NCBI GenBank assembly: GCA_903918645.1
Contig: CAIXFH010000194.1
Location: 1-32,930, forward strand
DNA length: 32,930 nt
Source: an uncultured Actinomycetes bacterium
GTDB lineage: Bacteria; Actinomycetota; Actinomycetes; S36-B12; CAIYMF01
Direction of reading: 5' to 3'
The number at the start of each line of letters is the position of its first letter. Within the stretch, counting starts at the first letter, position 1. Position numbers and translations under genes: made by a program. Shown here in pieces: positions 8,140 to 16,200 of this stretch. A model generated the notes under the pieces. The model was not told the origin of the DNA. It did not search any database and saw nothing but the letters and a program-made list of their open reading frames with translations.

Positions 8140-8561
8140 TCCGAGTCCGGGCGCCGTAGCCGCTTGGTCGTGCTGCGATGCTTCTTGTCGTCGATGCGAC
8201 GCTGCTTGGACCCAGCTGTTGGCCGGGTAGGCACTCGCGGCCGCGGTGGGGGTGCGATCGCGTCGAGCATGATGTCGACGAGTTTTCTTTCGGCCGAGAG
8301 CCGGTTCTGATACTGGCTGCGTTGCTCGGACGCCGTCACCGAGAGCACTCCGTCGATGAGGCGATCCCCGAGCCGGGACAGCGCCCGATCGCGAAGCATG
8401 GAGCTAAGTGCGGTTGTCGCTGAGACGTCGAAAAGCAATTCGACCCGTGAGTCAGAGGTGTTCACACTCTGTCCGCCGGGGCCTGATGAGCGCGAGAAAC
8501 GCCAGCGCAACTCCGACTCGGGGATCAGGACCGAGCCGCGCAGACGCAAGTCACCGGGCAT
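8136..8561 (-). CDS. arfB: ArfB/YaeJ-like peptidyl-tRNA hydrolase (class I release-factor domain)
   Basis: This 141-residue protein consists of a GGQ domain and a basic tail. RSSGPGGQSVNTSDSRVEL carries the GGQ motif (residues 29-31) that hydrolyses peptidyl-tRNA in the ribosomal A site. The C-terminal KQRRIDDKKHRSTTKRLRR is the positively charged tail that, in ArfB, enters the empty mRNA channel of stalled ribosomes. There is no codon-recognition domain, which separates it from RF1 and RF2. It therefore probably rescues non-stop ribosomes. Divergent from the SURF1 gene with a 53-bp gap. Confidence 0.9.
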   Translation of the reverse strand: MPGDLRLRGSVLIPESELRWRFSRSSGPGGQSVNTSDSRVELLFDVSATTALSSMLRDRALSRLGDRLIDGVLSVTASEQRSQYQNRLSAERKLVDIMLDAIAPPPRPRVPTRPTAGSKQRRIDDKKHRSTTKRLRRPDSD

Positions 8562-8572
8562 CCTCTGAGCAT

Positions 8573-8599
8573 GCCTGACGAACCTGCCTTCGGTCAGGC
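8573..8599. promoter_or_regulatory. 7-bp inverted repeat between arfB and the SURF1 gene
   Basis: GCCTGAC (8573-8579) and GTCAGGC (8593-8599) form a perfect dyad with a 13-base spacer in the 53-bp divergent gap. It lies 15 bases before the SURF1 GTG. It may be an operator; nothing identifies a regulator. Confidence 0.35.
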
Positions 8600-8614
8600 G
8601 GTTACCGTTGTGTC

Positions 8615-9376
8615 GTGCTCAGTCAGTTGATCAAGCCGAAGTGGATCGGGCTCACGCTCGCTGCCCTCGCCCTGATGGGCGCCTTCGCTGCTTTGTCCAT
8701 GTGGCAGTGGCACCGAGCCCAGGCTGACCAACTCGCGCAGGCGCCTGCAGTGCCAGCATCTGCTGTGTTGTCGTCCGAATCCCCGCTCGCGGTCGCCGAT
8801 TATGGGGCAGTCGTGGAGATTAGCGGGGTCTTTGACGCGGGCCATCAACTTCTCGTTCGCCAGAGCGACTCGTCGTACTGGGTTGTGACGCCGTTGAAGC
8901 CAGCGGCAGGTGCGTCCGTGGCCATCGCCCGTGGCACTGTGGGCTCGCCGAGTGATCCAGGTGTCACGGATCTGCCCTCCGGGCTCGTCACCATTCGTGG
9001 TGTGGCTCAGCCCTTCGAAGGCGATCCGGGTACGCCGAGTTCGCTGCCTGCCGGTGAGGTCGATCGCATCACACGTGCTGCGTTCGGGGTGCCGGGTTTG
9101 GCTCAGGGCTGGATCGCGGCTGTTGTGCAGCGGCCATCGAGCAGTTTGACTCCGGTGGCACCCCCTCTTGTGGCTGCCGGAGGATTGCGGTTGCAGAACG
9201 TGAGTTACGCGATCCAATGGGTACTGTTCGCAGCGTTCGTCATCTTCATGTGGTGGCGAATGTTCCGAGACGACCTCGCCGACACTCGTGCAGGCGACCC
9301 AGCCGTGGCAACGGTTGCACCGATCGATTCAGCGACCGCAACAGATCGCAGCACCCCTAGGAAAGAGGTCTACTGA
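8615..9376 (+). CDS. SURF1 family cytochrome c oxidase assembly protein
   Basis: SURF1 proteins assist heme-copper oxidase maturation, probably at the heme a insertion step. The topology is typical. An N-terminal helix (WIGLTLAALALMGAFAALSM, about 9-28) is followed by the WQWHRAQ signature. A periplasmic beta-rich domain contains VVEISGVFDAGHQLLVRQ, and a C-terminal helix (YAIQWVLFAAFVIFMWW) comes last. At 253 residues it has normal length. The start is a GTG with a weak ribosome site. The DUF3817 gene begins one base after its stop, so the two are probably one operon. A copper-oxidase assembly factor near CopC genes may be coincidental. Confidence 0.88.
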   Translation: MLSQLIKPKWIGLTLAALALMGAFAALSMWQWHRAQADQLAQAPAVPASAVLSSESPLAVADYGAVVEISGVFDAGHQLLVRQSDSSYWVVTPLKPAAGASVAIARGTVGSPSDPGVTDLPSGLVTIRGVAQPFEGDPGTPSSLPAGEVDRITRAAFGVPGLAQGWIAAVVQRPSSSLTPVAPPLVAAGGLRLQNVSYAIQWVLFAAFVIFMWWRMFRDDLADTRAGDPAVATVAPIDSATATDRSTPRKEVY

Positions 9377-9377
9377 C

Positions 9378-9713
9378 GTGGCAAAGCCAACCAGTGAGAA
9401 TATCCGTGGCGCACTTACCCGGTACCGGGTCATGGCCTATGTCGTTGGAGTGATGCTGCTACTGCTGGTAGCAGCGATGATCGGTAAGTACGGGTTCCAT
9501 GTTGGCTCGACGACAGTCGTGGCCCAAGCGCACGGATTCCTGTTCATGATCTACGCGTTGCTCGCGCTCGACCTCTCGATTCGCATGCGCTGGTCGTTAC
9601 CACGCATCGTGTTCGTCGTGATCTCGGGCACGATCCCGTTTCTGTCATTCGTCGCTGAACGCAAGGTTGCGGGCTGGGTGGCAGCGGAACTCGGCACTCC
9701 CGTCGTCACTTAG
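9378..9713 (+). CDS. DUF3817 integral membrane protein
   Basis: A 111-residue protein with three hydrophobic segments: YRVMAYVVGVMLLLLVAAM, AQAHGFLFMIYALLALDLSI and IVFVVISGTIPFLSFVAE. The KYGFHVGS...AQAHGFLFMIY core and the final FVAERKV are typical of the DUF3817 family, common in actinobacteria and of unknown function. The GTG at 9378 is preceded by AGGAAAGAGG (9359-9368), which lies within the end of the SURF1 gene. The reading frame open upstream to 9288 overlaps SURF1 and is not used. Confidence 0.87.
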   Translation: MAKPTSENIRGALTRYRVMAYVVGVMLLLLVAAMIGKYGFHVGSTTVVAQAHGFLFMIYALLALDLSIRMRWSLPRIVFVVISGTIPFLSFVAERKVAGWVAAELGTPVVT

Positions 9714-9733
9714 CCCACCGCGAGACTTAGCCA

Positions 9734-9771
9734 CTGCGCTGCTCGAGTCACGACATCGACTCAAGGCGCAG
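9734..9771. terminator. possible bidirectional hairpin between convergent genes
   Basis: In the 80-bp gap between DUF3817 and copC, CTGCGC (9734-9739) pairs with GCGCAG (9766-9771), and an inner GAGTC (9745-9749) pairs with GACTC (9758-9762). The stem is interrupted by asymmetric bulges and has no U tract, so the call is weak. Confidence 0.3.
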
Positions 9772-9793
9772 CAACTAACTCGAGTAACGACTG

Positions 9794-10360
9794 CTAAACC
9801 AGCGAATCAACCTCTGCTGGGGCGTCGTCGCGACGTGCGTGCTTGGGGGCTGGTTTGCGAGAGCGCTTCCACATCAGCAGGCCGCCGACAACCACAACGC
9901 CGACACCGATGGCGGTACCGATTGAGACCAGACTTGGCGATGACGAGGTGCTGATCGGCGCGGGGGGCTCACCAGGTGACTTCGCCGCATATGTAAACAG
10001 CGTGATTCCCTCAATGGCATGGCCATCGTCGGAGGTCACCTGAAAGCCGACCCGGTATAGGCCAGGTGCCTGTCCTCCTGGCCAGGTAACTGAGACGGTA
10101 CTGCCCGAGATTATCGGAGCGCCTAATTGCACTTCGGTGCCGTCATCGCTGGTGGCTCGAAGCGTATCCACCGTTACCGGCTCGTCGAAGGTGAAGGAGA
10201 TCTGGGTGGGGCCTTCTGGCAACGCCGATCCGTTCGCCGGCGATGACGACAGCAGTTTCGCGTGTGCGCTGGCCGGTGAGGTGAAGCCGATGATGCTGGC
10301 TACGACTAATGCCGCGACAGCGATGGGGATGAGAGTGAGCCTGCGCGCTGTGCGATTCAT
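9794..10360 (-). CDS. CopC-domain copper-binding protein with C-terminal membrane anchor
   Basis: This 188-residue exported protein has a signal peptide (about residues 8-32, cleaved before HAKLL) and a CopC beta-barrel. The histidine exposed by cleavage (H33 in SAHAKLLSSSPANGS) and the later histidine in TSDDGHAIEG are the usual Cu(II) ligands. A hydrophobic helix (VSIGTAIGVGVVVVGGLLMW) and a basic tail then anchor it facing outward. GGAGG six bases before the ATG at 10360 fixes the start. It lies 66 bp downstream of the response regulator on the same strand, so they may be co-transcribed. CopC proteins carry or buffer copper outside the membrane. Here it stands just before a run of copper-oxidase genes, suggesting copper supply rather than only resistance. 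Confidence 0.88.
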   Translation of the reverse strand: MNRTARRLTLIPIAVAALVVASIIGFTSPASAHAKLLSSSPANGSALPEGPTQISFTFDEPVTVDTLRATSDDGTEVQLGAPIISGSTVSVTWPGGQAPGLYRVGFQVTSDDGHAIEGITLFTYAAKSPGEPPAPISTSSSPSLVSIGTAIGVGVVVVGGLLMWKRSRKPAPKHARRDDAPAEVDSLV

Positions 10361-10426
10361 TGGATCCTCCGGCAGTGGGAACGGGCTAGACGGCATGCTG
10401 AGTGGCGGCAACGCGCGCACCCAGGC

Positions 10427-11107
10427 TTAACTAACGGCGGCGATGAGTCCGCGACGAGCAGCAACGAGCACTGCCTCGAGTTGCGAGTGGGCTTCGAGCT
10501 TGACGAGCAGAGTCTTTACGTAGCCGCGGGTTGTGTGCACCGACAAGCTGAGTCGGCGCGAGATCTGCTGTACCGACAGTCCCTGAGCGAGCAGGGTGAG
10601 CACTTCGAGCTCGCGCTTGGTCAAGCCTGAGTCCGACGAGTCGGAACTGGCTGACTGCACTTGGCCTAATGTCTGTAGAAGTGCAGTGGGTGCCCACATC
10701 GAACCGCGGCGGCTAAAGCGCACTGCATCGAGCATGTCTTCGAGTGCTGATTCCTTGGGCACGAATGCCGCCACACCAACTGCGGTAGCCCGGGCGAAGA
10801 TCTCCGGAGTCGCGAACGAGGTCATGATGACCACGCGAAGCGCCGGCAGCATGTCGATCAGGCTTTCGGCCAAATCGATGCCATCACGGCCGGGCATGTC
10901 GACGTCGATGATCGCTACGTCGGGAACTTGATCTGTGGTGCTGCAGAACTCCTCGGCGGAGTCTGCAGAGAACATGTGGGCTACACAGTCGAGGTCGGGT
11001 TGGCCCCTGAGCATTGCCGAAAGCAACTCGGCGATTGCGCGGTGATCATCAACGACGAGAACGCGTACGAGCTCAGCCATCGGGCTGGTCGTGAGTTCCG
11101 CATTCAT
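10427..11107 (-). CDS. LuxR/NarL-type response regulator (orphan)
   Basis: A 226-residue two-domain regulator. The receiver domain has the acidic pair D20/D21, the phosphoacceptor D68 in AIIDVDMPGRDG, S97 in MTSF and K118 in VPKES. After a linker, the LuxR-type helix-turn-helix begins LTKRELEVLTLLAQGLS, continuing QQISRRLSLSVHTTRGYVKT. The ATG at 11107 has AGAGGGAC upstream; an in-frame ATG at 11080 is possible. No histidine kinase is encoded in this window, so its sensor is elsewhere. It is divergent from the 11570 gene across a 462-bp region, which makes it the obvious candidate regulator of the copper/surface gene run. That link is inference. Confidence 0.92.
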   Translation of the reverse strand: MNAELTTSPMAELVRVLVVDDHRAIAELLSAMLRGQPDLDCVAHMFSADSAEEFCSTTDQVPDVAIIDVDMPGRDGIDLAESLIDMLPALRVVIMTSFATPEIFARATAVGVAAFVPKESALEDMLDAVRFSRRGSMWAPTALLQTLGQVQSASSDSSDSGLTKRELEVLTLLAQGLSVQQISRRLSLSVHTTRGYVKTLLVKLEAHSQLEAVLVAARRGLIAAVS

Positions 11108-11433
11108 CTGACTGTCCCTCTTTTGATCTTCACTGTCTTGCTGGTCACAGTGCCTATCGGCAGAAGAGTGAAAAACCTGTAGTTGTTGCTGCCGAGTAAT
11201 AGGTGACCTGTTCTTACACGTGGGAGAGGCGAGCGATCCCGCTTCGAATTCCTTCACTGTACGTCGCGTAAGCAACCGGAGCCGAGTCACTAAGCCGAAC
11301 GGGTGAACCTGGCCCGCGAGTTTGGCGGGACTATTCCGGGCAGTGAGCAAGCGACGAGAACCCGGCAGGCTCGCGATGCTGGGTGGTTCACGCATGAGAT
11401 GAGCCCGTGGTCACTCTTAGTGCCCCAAATGTC

Positions 11434-11451
11434 CTCCCCAAATTGGGGGAG
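11434..11451. promoter_or_regulatory. inverted repeat CTCCCC-N6-GGGGAG
   Basis: Perfect 6-bp arms at 11434-11439 and 11446-11451 surround an AT-rich centre, AAATTG. It lies about 120 bp before the 11570 gene. The arms resemble the core of the hairpin at 21401-21440 (CCTCCCC and GGGGGAGG). A binding site or leader structure is possible. Confidence 0.4.
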
Positions 11452-11527
11452 TCACACTCAAATGGGTGGCCCCACTTTCGGGATAGCACGCCCCTCACCG
11501 CTTTTGGTTCTCTCAGCCTCGTTGAGT

Positions 11528-11551
11528 TGGAACAGCCGTATTGGCGTTCCA
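11528..11551. promoter_or_regulatory. inverted repeat TGGAAC-N12-GTTCCA
   Basis: Perfect 6-bp arms at 11528-11533 and 11546-11551 end 18 bases before the GTG start at 11570. The position suits an operator for the long plus-strand gene run. Confidence 0.4.
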
Positions 11552-11569
11552 CGATTGTGAGGAGTGCGC

Positions 11570-13216
11570 GTGACATCTGACGTGACGAGTGGCCCGGCGA
11601 TACCTGCCCCGGCTGGCTCGCGTTTGCGCGTCGTTCCATCAACGCGCACGCAATCCGAGAATGACCCCAAGTCGTACGCGCAGGCGCTCGCCGAGCTGGT
11701 CCTGTCGTCGTTCGATGTCGAGAGGCGTGTGGTCGAGGCCGCGCGAGTCGAGACCGAGATGACTGACGAGCCGTTGCTCGACGTGCTGCAGCGATGGGGC
11801 GCGATTACCCCTGAGCAAGCGCTGAGCGCCCTCGCACTTCAACATCGAGTGTCGGTGGTCGACCTGCGAACGGGGCCACCTAACACTCCTGCAAACACCC
11901 GCTTGAGCGCCGACGATTGTCGGCGCCTTTCGTGCGTTCCGACTCACCTCGATGCCGGTGTTCTGCGCGTTGTCACCAGCCGGCCGACGACCCATCTCAA
12001 GTCCGAGTTGGAACGTCTCACCGGCTCCGAGATTGATATTCAGGTTGCGTCGGTAGCGGAGATCAATGCGGCGATTATCGAGCGTGAGCTACTTGAGCTC
12101 GAGCACGAGCGGTCGCTGGCCGATCCCATACAGACGTTGATTTCGATCGCGCGTCGGGTCGGCGCCAACCTCGTGCGTATCGATCTTGGCGACGCCGACG
12201 GTCAGGTGCACTTCCGAGTCGACGGTTCGTGGCGCAAAGCCTTGCTGCTGACCAACTCGCTGTCGTTGGCCATCAAGCGCGCGATGCACGGGTCGGTGCC
12301 GATGACGACATCGCCCGATGGCTCGTTCGGTGTGCTCACATACCGCACGTCACTTGGCGAAGTGCTGTCGATGTCGGTCACCTCCGGTGACTGGACCCGC
12401 TGCGTGGTTCTCGAGGTGCCGAATCCGCAGGCGCGTTCACTCGATGATTTGCACTTTGACGAGTCACTGCTCGAAACCTTGCGCGCAATGATCGACAGCG
12501 ACTGCGGGCTGATCGTGATCGCGGGCCCGGCCGATTCTGGTGTGCCCACGACTGTGCGAGCCATCCTCGCGGAGATCGACTCCGATGAGCGGCTCACCGC
12601 TGTTGTCTCCGCAGACCACTCCACCCAGTCTCGCGGCGTGCTCCGTATGCACGCGGCTGCAGACGAGGACCTGCTAGCGGCTCTGGCGCACGCGCGCATG
12701 GCGCAGGCCGATGTGGCCGTGTTCACCGACGTACCGAGCCCGCAAGTTGGCTCGGCTATTCGACGTTTCGCCGCCGAAGGACGACTTGCTGTTGTCGGGG
12801 TGCGCACGGCACACCGCGATGTCATCGACGAGACCATGCGTCGCTTCGGCCTGGACCGCGATGACATCGCACGCGAGAACGTGTTGATCATCGGTCAGCG
12901 CCTCATCCGTCGCGTGTGCGAGTCCTGCGCTGTCGAATATCACGCGTCCGACGCCGAGCTGTCGGCGTGGGAAGCGCTCGGTGGATCTGCGTCCACCTCC
13001 TTTGTCCACGGGGTCGGTTGCAACGTGTGTGCCGACACCGGATTCGTCGGGCGCTCTGCACTCGCCGAAATCGCGTCTCTTCCCGGCATCGCCGGCCTCG
13101 GAGCACGCACCGCACCCCTGGTTAGTTCGGCGGTGGCTCTCGTTGAGCGGCGCCAAACCACGTTGTCCGAACTGCTCCGCAGTTTCGCCGCTCACACATC
13201 ATCGATCGCGTCATGA
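11570..13216 (+). CDS. GspE/PilB-family protein with degenerate ATPase motifs (probable pseudo-ATPase)
   Basis: A 548-residue protein with the layout of type II secretion/type IV pilus ATPases. An N-terminal MshEN-like domain (about 30-150; LLDVLQRWGAITPEQALSAL) is followed by a central N2-like domain (about 180-290). A RecA-like C-terminal part comes last, with the zinc-binding tetracysteine C450xxC453 and C484xxC487 in the usual place, next to QRLIRRVCESC and CADTGFVGRSALAEI. The catalytic motifs are gone. Walker A should read GPTGSGKTT but is GPADSGVPTT (residues 319-328), losing the lysine. The Walker B region is DVAVFTDVPS instead of a GEIRD form, and the His box reads RLAVVGVRTAHRD. The GTG at 11570 follows GGAG (11561-11564). 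It overlaps the possible start of the giant gene, so the two are coupled. No pilin, inner-membrane platform or secretin gene is present. It may be a scaffold or nucleotide sensor. Confidence 0.85.
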   Translation: MTSDVTSGPAIPAPAGSRLRVVPSTRTQSENDPKSYAQALAELVLSSFDVERRVVEAARVETEMTDEPLLDVLQRWGAITPEQALSALALQHRVSVVDLRTGPPNTPANTRLSADDCRRLSCVPTHLDAGVLRVVTSRPTTHLKSELERLTGSEIDIQVASVAEINAAIIERELLELEHERSLADPIQTLISIARRVGANLVRIDLGDADGQVHFRVDGSWRKALLLTNSLSLAIKRAMHGSVPMTTSPDGSFGVLTYRTSLGEVLSMSVTSGDWTRCVVLEVPNPQARSLDDLHFDESLLETLRAMIDSDCGLIVIAGPADSGVPTTVRAILAEIDSDERLTAVVSADHSTQSRGVLRMHAAADEDLLAALAHARMAQADVAVFTDVPSPQVGSAIRRFAAEGRLAVVGVRTAHRDVIDETMRRFGLDRDDIARENVLIIGQRLIRRVCESCAVEYHASDAELSAWEALGGSASTSFVHGVGCNVCADTGFVGRSALAEIASLPGIAGLGARTAPLVSSAVALVERRQTTLSELLRSFAAHTSSIAS

Positions 13217-13242
13217 ACCGTCCATCAGCTTGGGAGAGCCTC

Positions 13243-16200
13243 ATGTCCTCCAGCCCCTCGACCGCTTCTGCGGGCGCCCGTAACCGACTCGGTGGCCTTG
13301 GCCGCCGGGTTCTGGCGGTCATGACCGCGGGAGCGCTTGCCATCGGCACGCTCAGCGCAGTCGGTGCCATCAGCGCTCCTGCAGCGACCGCGGCCGCACT
13401 GCCACCCATCAGTAACCTGTCGGTCAATGTGGTAGCTGCCCGCACCCTGAACATCGGTCCTGGCTTCATTCACGCGGGCGACCCCGTGACGAAGTACCAG
13501 TACCTGATTCAGAAGGTCAACATCGGCAACCCGTACGACAAGGCCACCGACTGCACGTCGCCGGTGAACGACACCGCGACGGTGACCAATGACCCGATGT
13601 ACCCCAACAACTGTGACTGGGGCGGTACACGTCTTTCCAACACGGGCGATCCGATCGTTGACTCGGGTTCAGTCGACCTCACTGCCGTCCCGGTTGTGAA
13701 CGACCTAGCCGCAGATATGGCTCGTCAGCCGCTCGCCGATGGTGACTACATCATCTCGATCAAGGCTGATGGCTACGAGATCGGTGGCTCGAACTTCTGC
13801 GTGGCCGCTGGCACTGGCGCCAAGTGCACTGCACCCAACACCCCCATCACCGGTCCGGTCGAGGTCAAGCTACAGGAAGGCCCATTGCCCCTGGCGAACG
13901 TACGCATCCGCGTGTTCGAAGACACCGCACCGGTTGACGGTACGTACGAGATCGACGCGGAGCAGGGCCTCGCGGGCTTCCGCGGTTACCTGAGCGACCA
14001 ACTAGGCGATGTCAGCACCGACTTCTTCGGCAACCCGCTCTGCACGGTGTACGAACACGGTGCTCCTGACGCGCAGCACCCAGATGGTCCTGTGCTGTTC
14101 GGCGCTGATGGCGCGCCGATCATCGCCACCATCTTGAGCAACAAGGGCACGGCCGCAACTCCTGTTGTTGGCTCACGCACCGTAACCGCGGTCAACCAGC
14201 CCAACTCCACGGTTATCACGCTTACCGGTGCTGCTGCACCGACAGCGTTCGTGGGCGCGGCTGTCACCGGAACCGGTATCGCACCGGGAACCACAGTGCT
14301 CCAGATTGGCTCGGGCACTGGCGCGACTGCAAACCGCCGCGTTGTCATCTCGGTACCGACCACGGCTGTGGTCACAGGGCAGATCACGTTCGCCTCGATC
14401 AACGGTCAGTGCTTCTCGGACATCAACGGCGACATCTTGATCCCGAACATGGCGCCAGGCCGCTACGGCATCACCGTTCGTCAGCCGGCTGACAAGATGG
14501 ACTGGTTGCAGACCACCACTCTCGAGGGTGCTCAGGACCACGACTGGTGGGTCATGGCTGGCGACACTGGCTACGGCAGTGAGCTGACCTACGGTAGTGA
14601 GCTCGTGCCCGAGGTTCAGTTCGGCTACATCCCCCCGAAGAAGACCAGCGATTACCTCATCCCGCTCGAGGTTGACGACAACACCGGCTTGCTTGCTCCT
14701 ACCTGCACCATCGGTGGTCGCGGCGGTTGCGCCACGATGGACAACGGTGGCTTGGCTCGTGGCTCGATCACTGGAACTCTGCACACCGGTTGCAAGTACA
14801 TCGGTACCCAAGGGTCGAACCTGGCGAACCCGAACAACATCGACATCGCAGTAACGAACGAGATGAAGGACTGCGGCCCTATTGGCGCAAGTGAGCGTGG
14901 AGTCGTAGCTGTTAGCAGCCTCGACTACGCCGACCAGGAGGGCTACGCGGCCCGCACGAATATTGATGGCACCTTCACCGTGCCCAATGTACGTGCAGGC
15001 AACTACATGGTCACCTTCTTCGACGACGCGATGAACCACATCCTGTCGACGGCGAACGTCACGGTTACCGGAGCTTCCGGCGCCGAGTCAACGGCCAACA
15101 TGGGTACGGTCTACATCCAGTACTGGTTTGCGCGTATTTCGGGTTACGTCTTCACCGACCTCAACGAAAACGGTCGGCGCGACCCTGGTGAGCCTGGTGT
15201 CGAAAAGTCGTTCCTGTCGGTGCGTGAGCGCGACAACACGCCCATGGACCAGTTCACCAACGCACTTGAGACCGACAGCAACGGCTGGTATGACGTCATT
15301 CAGGGATACCCGCTTACGCGTTTCTTGATCCTCGAGCACGTCGATCCGCGTTTCCGGCCGACGGGCTACACGGTGACCCCGTGTAACGCTAAGAAGGGCA
15401 TCACCTACACCGGTGGCGCGGTCGATATCTCGGTCCTGCCCGTGCTCGGGCTCTGCGGCGAGATCGACTGGGGCGTCCAGCCATTGCTGCACGGTGAAAC
15501 CGGTGGTATCGCTGGCACGGTCACCTACGGCACGACCCGTAACGAGCTCGATGCATCACAGGCAGCCACGGAGAACTGGCAGCCTGGTATCCCCAACGTG
15601 CCAGTGCACTTGAACGCTGTCGTCAAGGACGCCAGCGGTAACCCGGTAACGAACACTGATGGCTCACTCCAGCACGGCCCTGAGCTGTGGTGGAACTGTT
15701 CGGACGCAAACCCCGGCTGCGCGTATGCCGATCGCATTCCTTACGTGTCGGAGACCTACAAGCAGCCCACTGGTTGTACTGCGCTCGACAAGGATGGCAA
15801 CCCGCTCGTTGAGCAGAAGGCGTTGCCGGCCCCTAGCGATCCCAACCTGCGCTGCATTGAGTCGAACATGATTGGTTGGGCGGCTGCTCCGTCAGATGCC
15901 ACCCCAGGTGGCTCGGCACAGGAAGTCAACGGCAACTACGGATTTGGTTCCTCCAAGCTGAACCTGATCGATCCGCACTCGGCTACCTATGACATCACCG
16001 ACCCCGCCAACCCCAAGGACGATGACGGCAACCCACTTGAGTTGTACGCACCACTTGACGGCTCGCTGGTCGGCCAGAACTACAAGTACGACGAGCAGAT
16101 GCTCAAGGCTGACGACTACATCGTCTCGGTTGACATCCCTCAGGATGCCTACGGCAAGCCGATGTACCAGGTGACCAAGGAAGAGGACGTCAATATCTTC

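Larger units (their letters stand above)
11108..11569. promoter_or_regulatory. 462-bp divergent intergenic region
   Basis: No credible gene is seen here; the short open frames lack ribosome sites and family features. It separates the response regulator from the 11570-29965 gene run and holds two inverted repeats (11434-11451 and 11528-11551). It should contain promoters for both directions, but I cannot point to a convincing -35/-10 pair. Confidence 0.5.
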
